Positions 35,851 to 48,436 of a stretch of DNA of 64,000 nt are shown here, in pieces. Source of the stretch: Distichodus sexfasciatus (taxonomy: Eukaryota > Chordata > Actinopteri > Characiformes > Distichodontidae); NCBI GenBank assembly GCA_032718565.1, contig JAVGVS010000004.1, positions 7,334,029 through 7,398,028 of the forward strand, given 5' to 3'. The translations under genes were made by a program, and so were the position numbers. Position 1 is the stretch's first letter. Every line of letters starts with the position of its first letter. The notes under the pieces are model-generated. The model did no database searches. It was not told the DNA's origin and saw nothing but the letters and a program-made list of their open reading frames with translations.

Positions 35851-37507
35851 CTCTTATTTAAACCAATATTTACAACCTATTTTTTCCTTCCTTATTCCCC
35901 TGTGGTGTCTTCTTTTCAAACTAAATCTGCCCGCTAAATTGGGAGAAAGTCTAAAGTCTAACACTGGAGGACATTCAAACGTTCACGTGGGACAGGAGCT
36001 TTGCCCCATGGGAGATGTAGTTGTTTTTTTTTTTTTTTTTTAGCTTTGGCATTATTAGAACTAGCCTAGTGAGGAGTGGCACTTGTATGCTCTTATTCGT
36101 CTCATATGTTGTTCAGCCGCAGCATCTCAACTCCGAACACTTTCTACTGACCAAATGGGGAAGGTCAAAATTCCGACATAGTCAAAGCTCAATGGTTGTG
36201 TGGAAGAAGAACCTTGCACCATTAGAGAAATTCACTTTAGCTTGATTAGCATTAGCTGTTAGCGTTAAGCCTTGTGTTGGCGTTCAGGTTCATTTATGTG
36301 AATGTTTGGCTGCTGTTAGCGCAACAGTTTTTGTGTAAAAAATAGTTTTGTGTGCATGGGATTTTATTATGATACAAAGATAGTCATACTGTCAGGTTGG
36401 CGTAAACACTGTTAGTTTGCACCATATTGGGAAACTACAAACAGATAACGATTTTAAGATACTAATCGGTAAGGCTGAGACAGATCTCAAGAAATGCCTT
36501 GTTAAGGATACAAAATTTGTGACTAGTGTGCCCTCTGTAAAAACTTAGTTATAAAGTTGAACCCATCGGCTCACTAGCATCACAAACCCATTTCAGGATG
36601 GTGCATAATTCTTGCAGCCGCATGAGTAATTTCACTAATGCTTGTAGTTAACATTGCCGGGACGATGCGCTTTAACTGCACATTGAGCATATCTGGTAAT
36701 TGCCTTTACGCAGCACTGCCTGGCCAATCCTGCGCTCCTCATCCTAGCCGCTTTGCAGGCTGCAGTGCGCATATTAATCCAACCACGGCCGCTTCTGTCT
36801 CTATAAGCTGCTTTACCAGAAGGCCTGTAATCTCAGGCCAAAGGGCAAAAGAGGAGGGGGAGTGGGAATACAGTGTATAGGGGACGGGGAGGGCAAAGGG
36901 CAAAAAGCAGCAAATAAATTTGAGGGATGGCAGGATTGCTGACAGTCGTATGCAAAACGCAAATCTAGATTTCTGTGGCATTTTGGAAGGCAAATTTGGA
37001 ATGACGGGATATTAAGTATGAATTCCATATGTCTATTCCACTGTCTTATATCCCACTCTACACGGCTGACATCTGGACTGAAATTTGCTTACAAGGTTAA
37101 AAAAAGCAAACAAAAAATACAAAATAAGAACAAGAAGAACTGAGAGAGAGAAGCGAGTCGATTCTGTCCCCTCATGGGGGGGGGGCGTTAAAAAGGGAGG
37201 ACCTCAGAGTTGACTGCACTTTCCACAAAACTAAACTGAGAAAATCCATCCAAATAAGGGAAGAGAAAGAATGCTAGGGGACACAGTGCTTTGATGTTCA
37301 GATAAAAGTACAGACCCCTAGATTCCACAGGAGTATTGATAAAGCAGACAAATTCAGTAATAAATTAATTTGAAGAAGATGCAAAGGTTACTTAAAGATT
37401 AAAGGTTTGTTTTAAAACATGCAGCAAAACTAGACAGGGATTCCTGTCCCAGGCATTTTCCCCAAACACAGAATGTGGTAGAAGTTTAACATTTCTTGAC
37501 TGAAGAA

Positions 37508-37705
37508 AAAGATCTAGTGATTAGGATACTCAACTCTGGACCAAGGGGTTGTGGGTTCAAATCCTACTTCCACTATTACCATCATTGGGTCCCTAAGCAA
37601 GACCCTTAACCCCAAATTGTTCTCCAGGAAACTGTCTCTGAAATTTAAAAATGGAAGCTACTCTGGGTTAGAGCATCTGCTGAATAAGATTAATGTAAAT
37701 GTAAA
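37508..37705 (+). mobile_element. SINE family B
   Basis: tRNA-like head with 'gttgtgggttcaaatcc', then 'gcaagacccttaacccca' and tail 'agcatctgctgaataag' with 'atgtaaatgtaaat'. Confidence 0.82.
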
Positions 37706-38545
37706 TAAAGCAAGAGAAATAAAGTTGTTCAGTAGGACACAAAGGTCAGGATCATGCCACAGAGTAACAACATTTCCCTATTACGGTCAGTGGGAAAATT
37801 TTAACCACACGTTGTGACCTCATCTGATGGGAAAGAAGGAGTGGGGGAAATAGGGATGTGGTTGGACATTCCACAAAAAACCTGTCTCTACAACACAAAT
37901 TGTGGGAGTATTTAAGTGTTAAAAAAGAAGAAAGAGGCAGAAATAATTAATAGAACAAGGTGACTACAAAGCAATCACAAAATCTGGATTTCTTGTGTTT
38001 GCTTTCTTTCCTTCCCTCACACTCAGACTGGTCAAGTTTGTTCCTGGACATTGTGAACGTTGTGTTTACCCAGAAATGTTTTGTGCCTCTTAGAGCTAAC
38101 TCTTCTTTTAGGACCAAACGTCATGTGTGATTACTTAGGACCCTGTTCCAAAGGAGAGAGGCAATTAAGCTAAATATTACAATTAAACCCTCCAGACTGA
38201 CACTGTAAATGCAGCAGCAGCTGGTCTGGTCTAATTGGAGTGCAGCAAGGACACAGACGTTCCAAAAGTTGTGTGCTAATGTTAACACATCTGTATCTTA
38301 AGCGCTCATCAATCATTCCTTTAAAAACCGCAAGTGAGTCATTGATTGTGCCCGATAAGGACAACATGCAGACAGATAAAATCAAAAAAAGACCAAACAG
38401 AGCTGTTCTGGAGAACTTGATGATTTTCAGCTGACCTACATGTCAACTCAGCAGTCCAAATCTGTTTAACCCTCCGAATTTCAGCTTAGCACAGTGCTAC
38501 TTCAGGTAGTGCAAATCGCGCTGAGCTGTCTTCAATAAATCAACT

Positions 38546-39440
38546 ATGGCTACAACAACTAATCATTTTAATCGATTATTTTAAAAGTTCCCAACTAAGA
38601 CACTAATCAATTAAGTGTTTAACATTATTATGTTGCTTGTCATTACATGAACAAATGTGGCTGGCGCTTCGTTTCCAGTAAATGCTAATTAACCCACAAT
38701 GCAACTGGTCATATTTCAAGACAAGCCAAGTTGTTGAAGTTGTAATGTTTAGTTAATGTAAAAATATTGTTGGTTGTGATAGGTATGCAAGTGCAATGTA
38801 CATCTGTGTTCTTCTGAAACACGCACACACTGAGAACAACACGACCGGAATGGAGCTGGCATACACTTAAAATGTTTAATATTACGTAAAAAAGCTGACC
38901 ATAAAAGGTGTGAAATTAAACTGATGACTAAAAGGTCTGCCATGCTGCCATACAAATGAAATAAATACTCAAACATGAGTAAGAGGTTAATTTCAATTAA
39001 TGTCAATTAACAGTGCCAAATTAGCAGCACTAGGGCTGCTCGATTATGAAAAAAAACATAATCACGATTAATTTGGTCAATCTTGAAATCACGATTATTT
39101 AACACTTTACTTTGTGTTACTATTTAAGACTTTATGCTGCTCTCCTCCTTCCGCCATCTTTACCCGCTCAGACTGTACACCGCCACCAGAACACACACGT
39201 GCGTTCAGTCTTCGGAAGGTGCGTTAGTGCGCGCGTGCGCGTTACTTGCAGAGCGTAATGTGGCAAAATAATTGTAATTATAATTGTTTTTTGTCGATTA
39301 CATTATTTTTGTGATTGTTTGGAGCTGAAATTGAAATTGAAATTAAAATTCGATTAATTGCACAGCCTTAAGCAGCACCATGTTAGAAAATGACAGATAC
39401 CAATAACCATAAACTTGCTAAATATTCGTTCAACCCCTAG
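38546..39440. mobile_element. DNA-element relic with nested hAT MITE
   Basis: Left part 'acaactaatcattttaatcg' and right end 'cgttcaacccctagtg' look like the ends of one element, interrupted by a MITE at 39031-39370. Ends and duplication are uncertain. Confidence 0.4.
39031..39370. mobile_element. hAT-like MITE, 340 bp, 8-bp TSD
   Basis: Ends 'tagggctgctcgatta' and 'taattgcacagcctta' are flanked by the perfect 8-bp duplication 'agcagcac' (39023-39030 and 39371-39378). Confidence 0.9.
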
Positions 39441-41134
39441 TGTCACGCCTGCAATTCGTCGGTCATAAACACCTGGGCTACCACAATTCTTGTATTCAAG
39501 TAAGTTTACTGTAAGTTCAGCTGCACTGACAATAATTCCCATCTAACATGTGTTTTGTGTTACTGCCTACAAACATGATTTATTTTTGATAGCTTTTAGG
39601 TAGATTCATGCAAGCACATGAAAAAATCATTTTAATACTCGGAGCCAAAAAAATTATCAGACCATCAGAAAAGCCATTAAAGTATGCAGTTTATGCGTCT
39701 TTTCTTACCATGTTGATGGTACTTTGGTCAAAAGAAAGATTAAATCTCCGGAGATTACAGCAGTCAGAACCACAATGGTTTGTAACATCACCAAAGAGCT
39801 CATAAACACCACAAAAACAAGTTTGTGCTGTGCAAATGAAATTCTTCAGAAATGTTTGGTTAGAATTACCACTAGATTTCTTCTTTTTGGCAAACTTCAG
39901 TCTTAACATCCATTCTTTTAAATGTGTTTCTAATCATACGGTATATTTAAAGAAAGGTACTATTCCAGAACAATTCCAAGCAGCAAACTTAATTATCTAC
40001 TTCACTGTTGTACAACCTGCCAATCTTCAGAGCTCCATCTCACCAGATTTCCAAATTGCAAAAAGGACTTACGGAATTACGGAATAGCTTTTCCTATTTT
40101 GGAAAAAAAAGTAAATAAAATAATTCAAAAAACGTTTAAATGTGTATTTAAAGTTTTGAAAATTAATACATACTTGTGTAGATTTAAATTTAAGTTGTTC
40201 ATTTATTCTGTTGTGTTTTTAACTATGCAGTCATGGTTTCTATATTGCTGAATGTGATTTCCATAATTTCCAAAAATAATACTAATAATATAAATTTTAC
40301 AAAGGTAAGACTTTAAAATGCATTTGAGATTTATTTCTCTTTCAACACAACACTGCTTGCTTGGTTATTTTTTATTTTTGCATTTGAATATTTCGGCATT
40401 ATGTGGTCAAAATGTTCCTCCTATATTAATAAATATGTTTCAACTGTGGTAAAACTGAGTGAAGAGATGACCATAAATAAGCCAAAAGGCAAAAAAATAA
40501 ATCAAATTTAAGTTTTCCAATTTATAAAAAAGCTGAATCACTTTTCCAAAATAGACACCAGAGTGAGGAATGCTGGATGGTGAAACTCCCCGGTCAGTAA
40601 ACGGTCAGAACAAAGAGGCGATCGCTGACACGAGCATACTGCACCTCCCTCCCTCCTTCCGACTCCTGCACACTGCGGCATCGCAGCCCGGCCTCCCGAT
40701 TGGCCGGTGATGACATCATGAGGACTCCCCACTGGACGCTGGTGATGTCATGCACAGGAGAGTCTGAACCCCGCCCCCTCACCCCTGGGTAGAATCACTC
40801 TACAGTCGCACTTGTTCACTAAGCATCCATTCAGTCCTTGAAGTGTCGGACCAAGGCATATTTAAAATGACGTTTCATGAGTGTGAGCATTGTTAGCTTT
40901 AACCGGCGCTCTCTATCAAAATAAAGAGTCAGTTCAGCATAAGATTCTGCAAGTATGAATCTTCAGCAAAAACGTCAGTTTCACAGCAATACAATTAGTC
41001 CTACAGCTCTGTTTAAATAAAACAACTCTTCATCCTCTGAACACAGTCTTTCATTTTTAAACATACAGCACATCTGTAATTATTGGTAAAGGTGTTTTAA
41101 AATAAATAATTAAAAAAATAATTGAATTCTTCTC

Positions 41135-42178
41135 TAGGGATGCACCGATTGCAATTTTCTTGGCCGATTCCAATTACCGATTTTTTTGTAAGTGTGATCG
41201 GCCGATACCGATTTTTACGATACCGATTTTTTTCCCCAGATAACAGAAAATTAGAGCTGCTGCGAGTAGTCGATGACATCGACACAAAAAAATTGGTTCA
41301 ATTACTAGTTACTTTTATAATAGTGACATATAATAGTGGCAGCTCTACAGCAAATACAAACAAAAATCAAATTTCCTTTGATATAATGCTTTATTTTCCT
41401 AGCAAATTTTCTTTACAAATTTAAATAAATAAAATAACTCGTAAAATGTAACAACTCCGGTAACTCGACGTCCGAAAAGTAACGCCTACTTGGCATTGTG
41501 TATTTTGGGCAGAGGTGATTTATCAGATTTCTGAAGCCTGTATCCTCAACTATGGAAAACGGTTGATCATCTAGTGATTGACTTGTGCATCTGTGTTTAT
41601 CTTGAATTGGGGACAGACAAGTGGAAAAACCCCGCCCCCAAACTGCCAAAACCCGCCCCCTTTCAAACCTCAAAACGCAGAAATCTCATTCGAGCAAAAA
41701 AACCGCTCGTCGGTAATTACTTCGCGCGTGAGAACATTTAACACATCGAGAGGAAAAATGACATTCGCAAGAGGAAAAATACAGTCCGCGCGCAATATTA
41801 TCACAACCGTGCACTCGATTCCTAATTTTGTGCTCTCAAGTTTCACATTTGCGCGCCACTTTGAAATTTATGCCCGCAAATTTTTTTGCGGCAAGCCATT
41901 TTGCGCGCTCTAGTTTTGGCATTGATGTGACGCCGTACTCACGCACCCAAAACTCATTTCGTCGCCGCACGATGTCACCCCATTCAAAGTGAATGAGAAA
42001 CGTCTCCGTTGAGCGCACACGTGAACGCTGCCTGAATGCGCACGTGGCTGTGCTGCAAGTAATGCGCATGCGCAAGGTCGGTTTGAAATCGGCAATACGT
42101 GTGAGTAATCGGCCGATCACCGATCAGGCCAAATATTGGCTGATTCTGATCGCTTGCCGATCGATCGGTGCATCCCTA
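41135..42178 (-). mobile_element. hAT element, 1044 bp, 8-bp TSD, transposase remnant
   Basis: Ends 'tagggatgcaccgat' and 'atcggtgcatcccta' are flanked by the perfect duplication 'ttcttctc' (41127-41134 and 42179-42186). Subterminal 'gatcggccgat' words recur. A minus-strand frame inside carries a fragment of hAT transposase. Confidence 0.93.
41440..41580 (-). pseudogene. hAT transposase fragment
   Basis: Within a minus-strand frame (41413-41673), residues 'DDQPFSIVEDTGFRNLI' and 'KYTMPSRRYFSD' match the conserved region of hAT/ZBED transposases in which 'QPFS-VE---F--L' precedes 'PSR--F'. The rest of the protein is absent. Confidence 0.85.
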
Positions 42179-43318
42179 TTCTTCTCCTCATTAAAATAAA
42201 TAATAAAAAAATAACTGAATTCTTCTCATTAAAATTAGAATAAACATAGTCTGTCAATGCCTGTGATGGCTGGACTGTCACACTACACAGCCTCCAGACT
42301 GGCAATGTGCTCACTGATTAGTACATCATCTTTTGCCACCACTGCAACATCTTTTCTACAATACGGAGCTGATACTGGCATGGGAAACGACAAGATGCTT
42401 GTTTCAAAACTGACTTTCGACAAAAACCATTTCTGAAAATAGGACAGAAAAAGAAACAAATATGGTTCTTGTTTTTTTGAGCTGAGGTGAGGTTGTGTTC
42501 TGCGCTCTTAGTGGGTTTAACTCACCATCGACTAAAGACAGATGGTCTCAGAGTTACGATGGCTCGACGTATGATTTTTCAATCTTACAATGACGATAGC
42601 GATACAACGAAATAGTACAAATCTTTTTGTAAGCCAACACAGCAGCATATGCAATACGATACACTGGGATGCTGCCGGGATGTACACATCTTCTACCTTA
42701 TAAGATGCCATACTCTCACCAGCGATTGACAGAGTGCAGTTGGTGTTAGAACACGTATTTAAGCTGTGTCTCGACTATCTCGAAATATTTTGAAGTTACA
42801 ATGGCGTCCTCATGACAACCTGTATCTGGTTGGAGTCGGTGACCAGTCAGCAAGTTTGCTTGATCACATCTTTGTAAGCAACTGTCTAACAAATGTGGAG
42901 CTTCTCTCAATTAAGGGCTTTTTTCTGCAACTAAAGAAACAGCCTTAAAATTCTGTAGTATGGTCAAGACTTTACGCGGCACATGAGCTAAGAGATTCCT
43001 GCACTTTTTGTCTTTTTTTTTTTTTTAAAAAGCTTATACTGCAGGAACATAATCTTTTCTAACAAGCACGACACACAAATCAGCGAAGTTTTAAATGTAT
43101 TGTTTGAAAATAAAAATATTACAATATTTAGACTTAATGGGTTCCAAAAATGCAGTTTGCACTACGTAATTTCCGTGGACTGATGCACGTCCTAAACACC
43201 GTTCTCATTGTGACTAAAACCCTACCTCCTGCTTAACAGCCAGTGGTAGCTGATAGACTTGCACTTGCCATGGATCATTTGTTCACAAAATATGACTTTA
43301 AAAAAAGCATACTGAAAC

Positions 43319-44231
43319 TAGGGCTGTGCGATATGGCAAAAAAATCATATTGCGGTACATTTTGAGCCCTAGACGATAGACAGTGTATGTTGCGGTATAT
43401 AATTAGATCTGTAAATTTCAATATAACTTTTACTTTAAAGCTATAATTCTTTCCTTGTTTGTGTAAAACATTAGCTTATTGAGTTTTCTTCAGTTCTACA
43501 GCCGTGTAAATATATATTATTTAAATGTCAACTTTTTTTAGACCAAAAAACGTAAAAAATTGCACAAGGTGAAAGTGGCCCAATGTCCTTATCATTTAAC
43601 TTTCATTCAAATGTAATATATAAATGTAAATATTTTACATTCATGTTTTTACTCAGTTCTTAGCTCGATTTGTTTACTTTTTCAAATTTCTTACTTTTAT
43701 TTACAATGACTTGCACAGTCTCACGAGGGAGCCAGGTGTTCATTTCAGCACATTATGCCTGTATAACTAAGCATGTGGCAAATAAAGAATCTTTAATCAT
43801 TTCTGCCATTAAATAAAAATCTGTCCATCGGACGTGGCGTGGCGAGCGGCAGACGGAGCGGTTCCCTTGTCGAAACATACAGGCCCAGGCCAGAAAAGTA
43901 ATGGCGCATTCTTTGGCTTCTCTCATATTCAACAGCGTATATTTTGCAGATTATCTTTTTCTGCTCAGTTTCCGAGACCCTAAATCCAGACCATGTCCAA
44001 ATTATGGACGTTGAACCGGTCTTATTAACGAGCTGTTCTTTCGTACACTCTCTCTCCATTTTCTGAAAACAAATGCCTCGTGGTGTGGTTTTCACGCATT
44101 TGATGCGACTTGATTACGTCATTTTCGCGGGTGAGGAGCGGAAATTTGATATGATCAGTATGATCAAAATCTCTATCGTTGGCCAAATCTATATCGCATA
44201 CCTTTTATACCGTTTATACCGTCCACTCCTA
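43319..44231. mobile_element. hAT-like element, about 913 bp, imperfect 8-bp TSD
   Basis: Left end 'tagggctgtgcgatat' and right end 'ataccgtccactccta' are inverted. Flanks are 'actgaaac' (43311-43318) and 'attgaaac' (44232-44239), seven of eight matching. Confidence 0.75.
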
Positions 44232-44813
44232 ATTGAAACATTTGTATTGTTAATGTATTTACAAGAAAATGTACTAAAGCATTGAACGCCCATTCCTACC
44301 AGACCCATGTACATTTAATGTTATATATAATGTATATAAGATAATTAGCTCTCATGCATTATTGTTTATATGTGTTTCTGCATTAATGTGTATTCTTTGT
44401 TTTTGCCTGTCATATTTCAGTGCAATTAGATCAAAATAATTACATTTAAGAATAATATAAATACCTGTTTCCTTCTTTAGTAAAATTGGACAGGAACAAA
44501 ATACTGACAAATATTGCATATCATACATTCGGTCTAAAAACACATTGTGATTTGAATTTTGAGCTGTTTTCCAAATTTCTGGTTATATGTTTTTTCAGGC
44601 CAAAAATATCCCTTTAATGTACAAGCTATCTTTCCTAAAAATCCATCTGTCGATTTAAAGACACTGACACTGCACCCCTGATCCGGTCAGGATTTTCTGG
44701 TCAGCACACCACACCTCAAACAGACGGCTGCTAAGCACAGGAGGAGGCGAGAGGCGAAAGTGAGCCGGGTCGGGTCAGGTTGGGTTGGGATTGGGTGGGG
44801 ACGACAAACTGAC

Positions 44814-45220
44814 CTGCAGCTGTCCCAGTCCGACTCCTTCCCCAGCAGGCTGCGGAGGGACCAGCGGGAACGGCGGCTCAGGGAGGAGCTCCGCGAGCAG
44901 GACGGGGATGGATGCAGGAGCAGGGGAGAGCCACGGCCCCTCTCCTCCGGCCACCCCGCCTCTTCCCCCTCCTCGATGGAGACGGCAGGCGGGGCTCTGG
45001 GAGATAGGCTCCGCCCCCTGCTTCTTTTCTCTTCACCGTCGTGTTTACATTGCCTCTTCTCCTTTTCCTCCTCATTGTCGATAGGGGTTTTCCACTTGGT
45101 ACGGATGCGGATTCGACTGCGGTGGCGCTGGGGTCGGGGGCTGGGAGAGCGGGAGCGGGACTCGGTGTCAGACGAAGGCGGCAGGACAGATAGAGTCGGG
45201 ATCCGAATGGGTTTAGCCAT
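44814..45220 (-). CDS. Candidate alternative first coding exon of gramd1a
   Basis: A minus-strand frame from ATG 45218-45220 runs 135 codons plus two bases to a good donor, CAG|gtcagt, at 44814. It encodes 'MAKPIRIPTLSVLPPSSDTE', a long Arg/Ser-rich region with SRSPSPRP and 'RSRGRSLSPR', then 'SSLSRRSRWSLRSLLGKESD'. The donor phase (2) equals that of gramd1a exon 1 and fits the acceptor of exon 2, giving '...DSC-S-TASNSPRSTP', like the 'SCTASNS' junction I recall for a GRAMD1B N-terminus. The surrounding DNA is CpG-rich. If used, the product would be about 899 aa. Joining to gramd1a is inference; the alternative is an independent gene. Without the splice the frame stops at 44687-44689. Confidence 0.55.
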
Positions 45221-47109
45221 CACGCTTTCCGGGAATGAGAAGGCTTTAAATAGCAGGATCGCCTGAGGAATTCATCGCGTGTCCAGGCGCGTCGGTGCAG
45301 CTTCCCGAAATTGGCTTTTAAAAGTGCCTTCAAGGTCCTTTTCAGAACGAGGGCCCCATCACTCGTTCCTGCTTGGCGGCAAAGCACTTTTGATTTGACT
45401 TCCTCTGTTGGCCTGAGTTAGTGGCAGTGCAACAGGAAACAGGAGGCGCGGCCTTTGCACAGTTTCTAGAAAAAAGATGCTCGCTCTTGCAAAATCAAAA
45501 AATTCATAGATGATTTTTTAAAAATTACAGTAACAAGTAAACCAAAACGTTTGAGTCAGATGAGTCTTTGTCCAGGCATTTTTGTCACTTTTAGACAGTG
45601 CTGACCAGCATGTCTGATGAGATTTATCTACAAAGAGGAGATAACTCCTGTTGTATATCAACTGCACAACTTTCACTGTTCTTTAAGAAAACAGTAACTG
45701 CACCCAACACCTATATTCGCATTACTTACAAGACTATGTCCCAAATGGCACAAAAGCAGGCTAATAGAGTACAAAACTCAGGGGTAATAGGCCAAAAATG
45801 GTCAATGTGTGTATATTTTGTATATAGGTGTAGAAGCCTGAGAGATGTAAGGACGATCAGAGGAAGGATCCAAACAGTCCAAAGTTTAATAACATGCTGT
45901 TAAAGCACAAGCACAGCTCTGAGACAAATTGGCAGCCTGCAAGAACTGCAATTTTGACAGAAATTACAGGCCTTCAGATTCCTGAAATAGACCCTGATAA
46001 GACTGACCTCTACTGGACAGAGCTGCTCCCACTGTTTACAAGCAGGGTTAATTATTTTCATTTTAATAAACCAAATATTTAACTTTCACCAAGCATTTAT
46101 TTTATATATAGCAAGAATCTGATTCTGGTTATTGACAATAATAATTATATCAAAAGCCAAAACTTATGGCAAGTGACTGACACTGGGAACATTTTTGAAG
46201 AATAATTCAGTATAATTATGAGAAGCAGATGCATTAGGTATTTTTATAGTTTTAACATTTCAGAAAGGTGACAATCACATGACAAACACAATCAAGTTTT
46301 GTTTTACTTGTGGACACTACTGGGTTGCGTTCTCACAGCTTCGTCAAACGACCTCTCACACATTTAAAACCTGTCAACACCTCATATCAAAACCACATCA
46401 CCACATGTTGTAGTCGCCCCGTTCATGCGGAGACACAGAAGTCAAAAAGAAACAGGCCTTCTACAAACTGACCTGACTAATCAATCTGGTGACAATCATA
46501 TGTCTTCAGGCTACAAATACCCTGAAGCTCACATCAAACGTTGGGGAAAAACCTCCGAGGATTCACGAACACGTCCTCACAGAGGAAAACTACAATGTGA
46601 TGAGCTCTCTTCCTATAATTGCTTCCCGCTTTTCCTCCATTAATCTCCGGCTGCTGTTTAAAGCAGACGAGGCTGCTGAGATCAGCCGCTGTGTTTGCTC
46701 GTCTGTTTGAGGAGGACAAATCTTTGCTTCCCTAGTGTTTGCACAGCATAATCTAAGTACTGCAATCGCTCGTCACCCAGCCATAAACCACTCGGTTGAC
46801 ACAGACAGTTCCCATGAGTAACTGCAAAAGGATTTATGCATTTTTCTTTATCGGACACAATGTTTTATGTATATTGAAGCTTGTAAAATGATCACAGAAA
46901 CACAGAATAGAGCCAGTATTGGGGTTGAAAATTATAATAAATGATACTATTAACAACAAAATTACACTGAGTCACAGGAAGGGATCTCTCTCTGTATCTT
47001 TGCCCATAACTTTGGTAAATGTTGACCAATTTCCATGCTTCTTTTAGAAATAAATTAGCAACAAAGTGATTATTATATTGTTGTATAATGGGGGGAGGGG
47101 GACTGAATA

Positions 47110-48180
47110 TTCTTTGTAACTATTCTTTATACATTTTCTGACTGCTTAACCCCTATCGGGGTCGTGGGGACCAGTGGGGTGGGCGATATGTCGAATATAC
47201 TTGATATATCTCGGCTTGCTGCATGTGCAATGTAGTAAATGACTATATCGTAAATATAGAGTACAAATCCTCACGTTAATGTTAAAAAGGTAGCATGTAC
47301 TTCATTTTCGTGTTTGGCTTCTCTGCCCTCTCAAAGCAGACAGCTCACTCACCCGCCCATCCAGAACACTTTCCTAGCGCATGTGCATTTATAGCGGAAG
47401 CAGAGGAAAGTGAGCGTGCAGAGAGAGAGAGAGAAGAGAATATTCAGGCAATTTCCCAGACATTGATTTTAAATGGAAGCCAACGACTTTCAAAGAAACG
47501 CAGCACTGGTTCTGTTATTCTGTGCACAAAAAAGAAAAGTAAATGCGTAAACATGGATAAATGACTTCACAATGCAAACACACTGTGTGTGGGCACTTGC
47601 AACTTGATGCGGGTATTCGCACTCGCGATGTGGAACGCCATCACTCACGAAAACTCTTCAGTACAGTTAAATCGTCCCGTTTATTAGAGACAAAACTCAT
47701 ATTTTAGTTGTTAAATAACAACCAGCGTTCTACTGGCAATACAGCTGTTTACTTAATATTATTTTGGACGCACCTCCATCAAATTATTCAGACGCAGCTC
47801 CAAGTCCTGGCGCAAGGAATTATGGGAAATGTAGTTCTCTCCCAGAAAGAGAGAATATATTGAGATATATATTGTGTGTTGCGATATACCTTAAAAACAT
47901 CGCAACATTATTTTTAGGCCATATCGCCCAGCCCAAGGGACCAGAGCCTATCCCCAGACTATGGGCGCAAGACACTTACACAATCACACTCTCAGTCACT
48001 CCTTACGGGGCCAATTTAGATTCGCCTCGCAAATCAACCTATAGTACATGCTTTTTGACTGTTGGAGGAATCCTGAGGATCTGGAGGAAAAACACATGCA
48101 AACATAGGGAGAGCACATAAACTCTAAACAGAAAGGCCCTGAGACCGACCCGGGGATCAAACCCACTGTGCTGCCCTGTA
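47110..48180. repeat. Older dispersed fish repeat split by the hAT insertion
   Basis: Sequence on both sides of the hAT element joins to a repeat unit containing 'aaaaacacatgcaaacatag', 'agaaaggccctgagaccgac' and 'tcaaacccactgtgctgcc', words typical of a repeat common in fish genomes. The family was not identified. Confidence 0.55.
47175..47936. mobile_element. hAT-like element, 762 bp, 8-bp TSD
   Basis: Ends 'tggggtgggcgatat' and 'atatcgcccagcccaa' are flanked by the perfect duplication 'gggaccag' (47167-47174 and 47937-47944). It is inserted into an older dispersed repeat. Confidence 0.88.
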
Positions 48181-48235
48181 ACTTGTAATTGCAAAAGAAA
48201 AAAAATGATGTAGAATTTTGGTTGTAAATAGCCAT

Positions 48236-48241
48236 TTTATT
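48236..48241 (-). terminator. Candidate poly(A) signal (AATAAA) for the 48.5-kb exon
   Basis: Minus-strand AATAAA about 200 nt after the TAG at 48437-48439. It sits at the edge of a SINE, so it may be SINE-derived. Confidence 0.3.
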
Positions 48242-48249
48242 GTTCACTG

Positions 48250-48436
48250 GACTGGTGCTCCTTTAATGGTTTGAAGCATGAGTTTTTGGGTTGGAATCTG
48301 GCTCTATCTGGTCTCCAGTGCTACCACCACTGGGCCCCAGAGCAAGACCCCTTGACCCCAGGTTGCTCCAAGGGAGACTGTCTTTGTAATTAGAGGATGG
48401 AATCATCTTTGGATAAGAGCCTAATTAATGTAACTC
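48250..48436 (+). mobile_element. SINE family B
   Basis: Contains 'agcaagaccccttgacccca', 'gttgctccaagggagactgt' and 'tttggataagagcc'. It abuts the stop codon of the candidate minus-strand exon. Confidence 0.75.

Larger units (their letters stand above)
35851..44813. other. Repeat-rich region upstream of gramd1a exon 1
   Basis: No exon is supported in 36-44.8 kb. It holds a family B SINE, several hAT-like elements and otherwise AT-rich sequence. Under the alternative first-exon model it would be intron 1 of a long gramd1a transcript. Confidence 0.55.

Noticed and set aside
35511..35861. 116-codon plus-strand open frame at the gramd1a promoter
   Set aside because: GC-rich CpG-island sequence with few stops; Arg/Pro/His-rich and without homology.
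40538..40782. Short GC-rich stretch with open frames at 40.5-40.8 kb
   Set aside because: Considered as another CpG promoter or exon, but no donor, start context or protein-like sequence was found.
42530..42830. Possible repeat around 'agttacgatggctcgacgta'
   Set aside because: It looks like a dispersed repeat fragment, but no ends or second copy in the window allowed a firm call.
43793..44095. 100-codon minus-strand open frame
   Set aside because: It lies wholly inside the hAT-like element 43319-44231 and shows no recognisable transposase motif.
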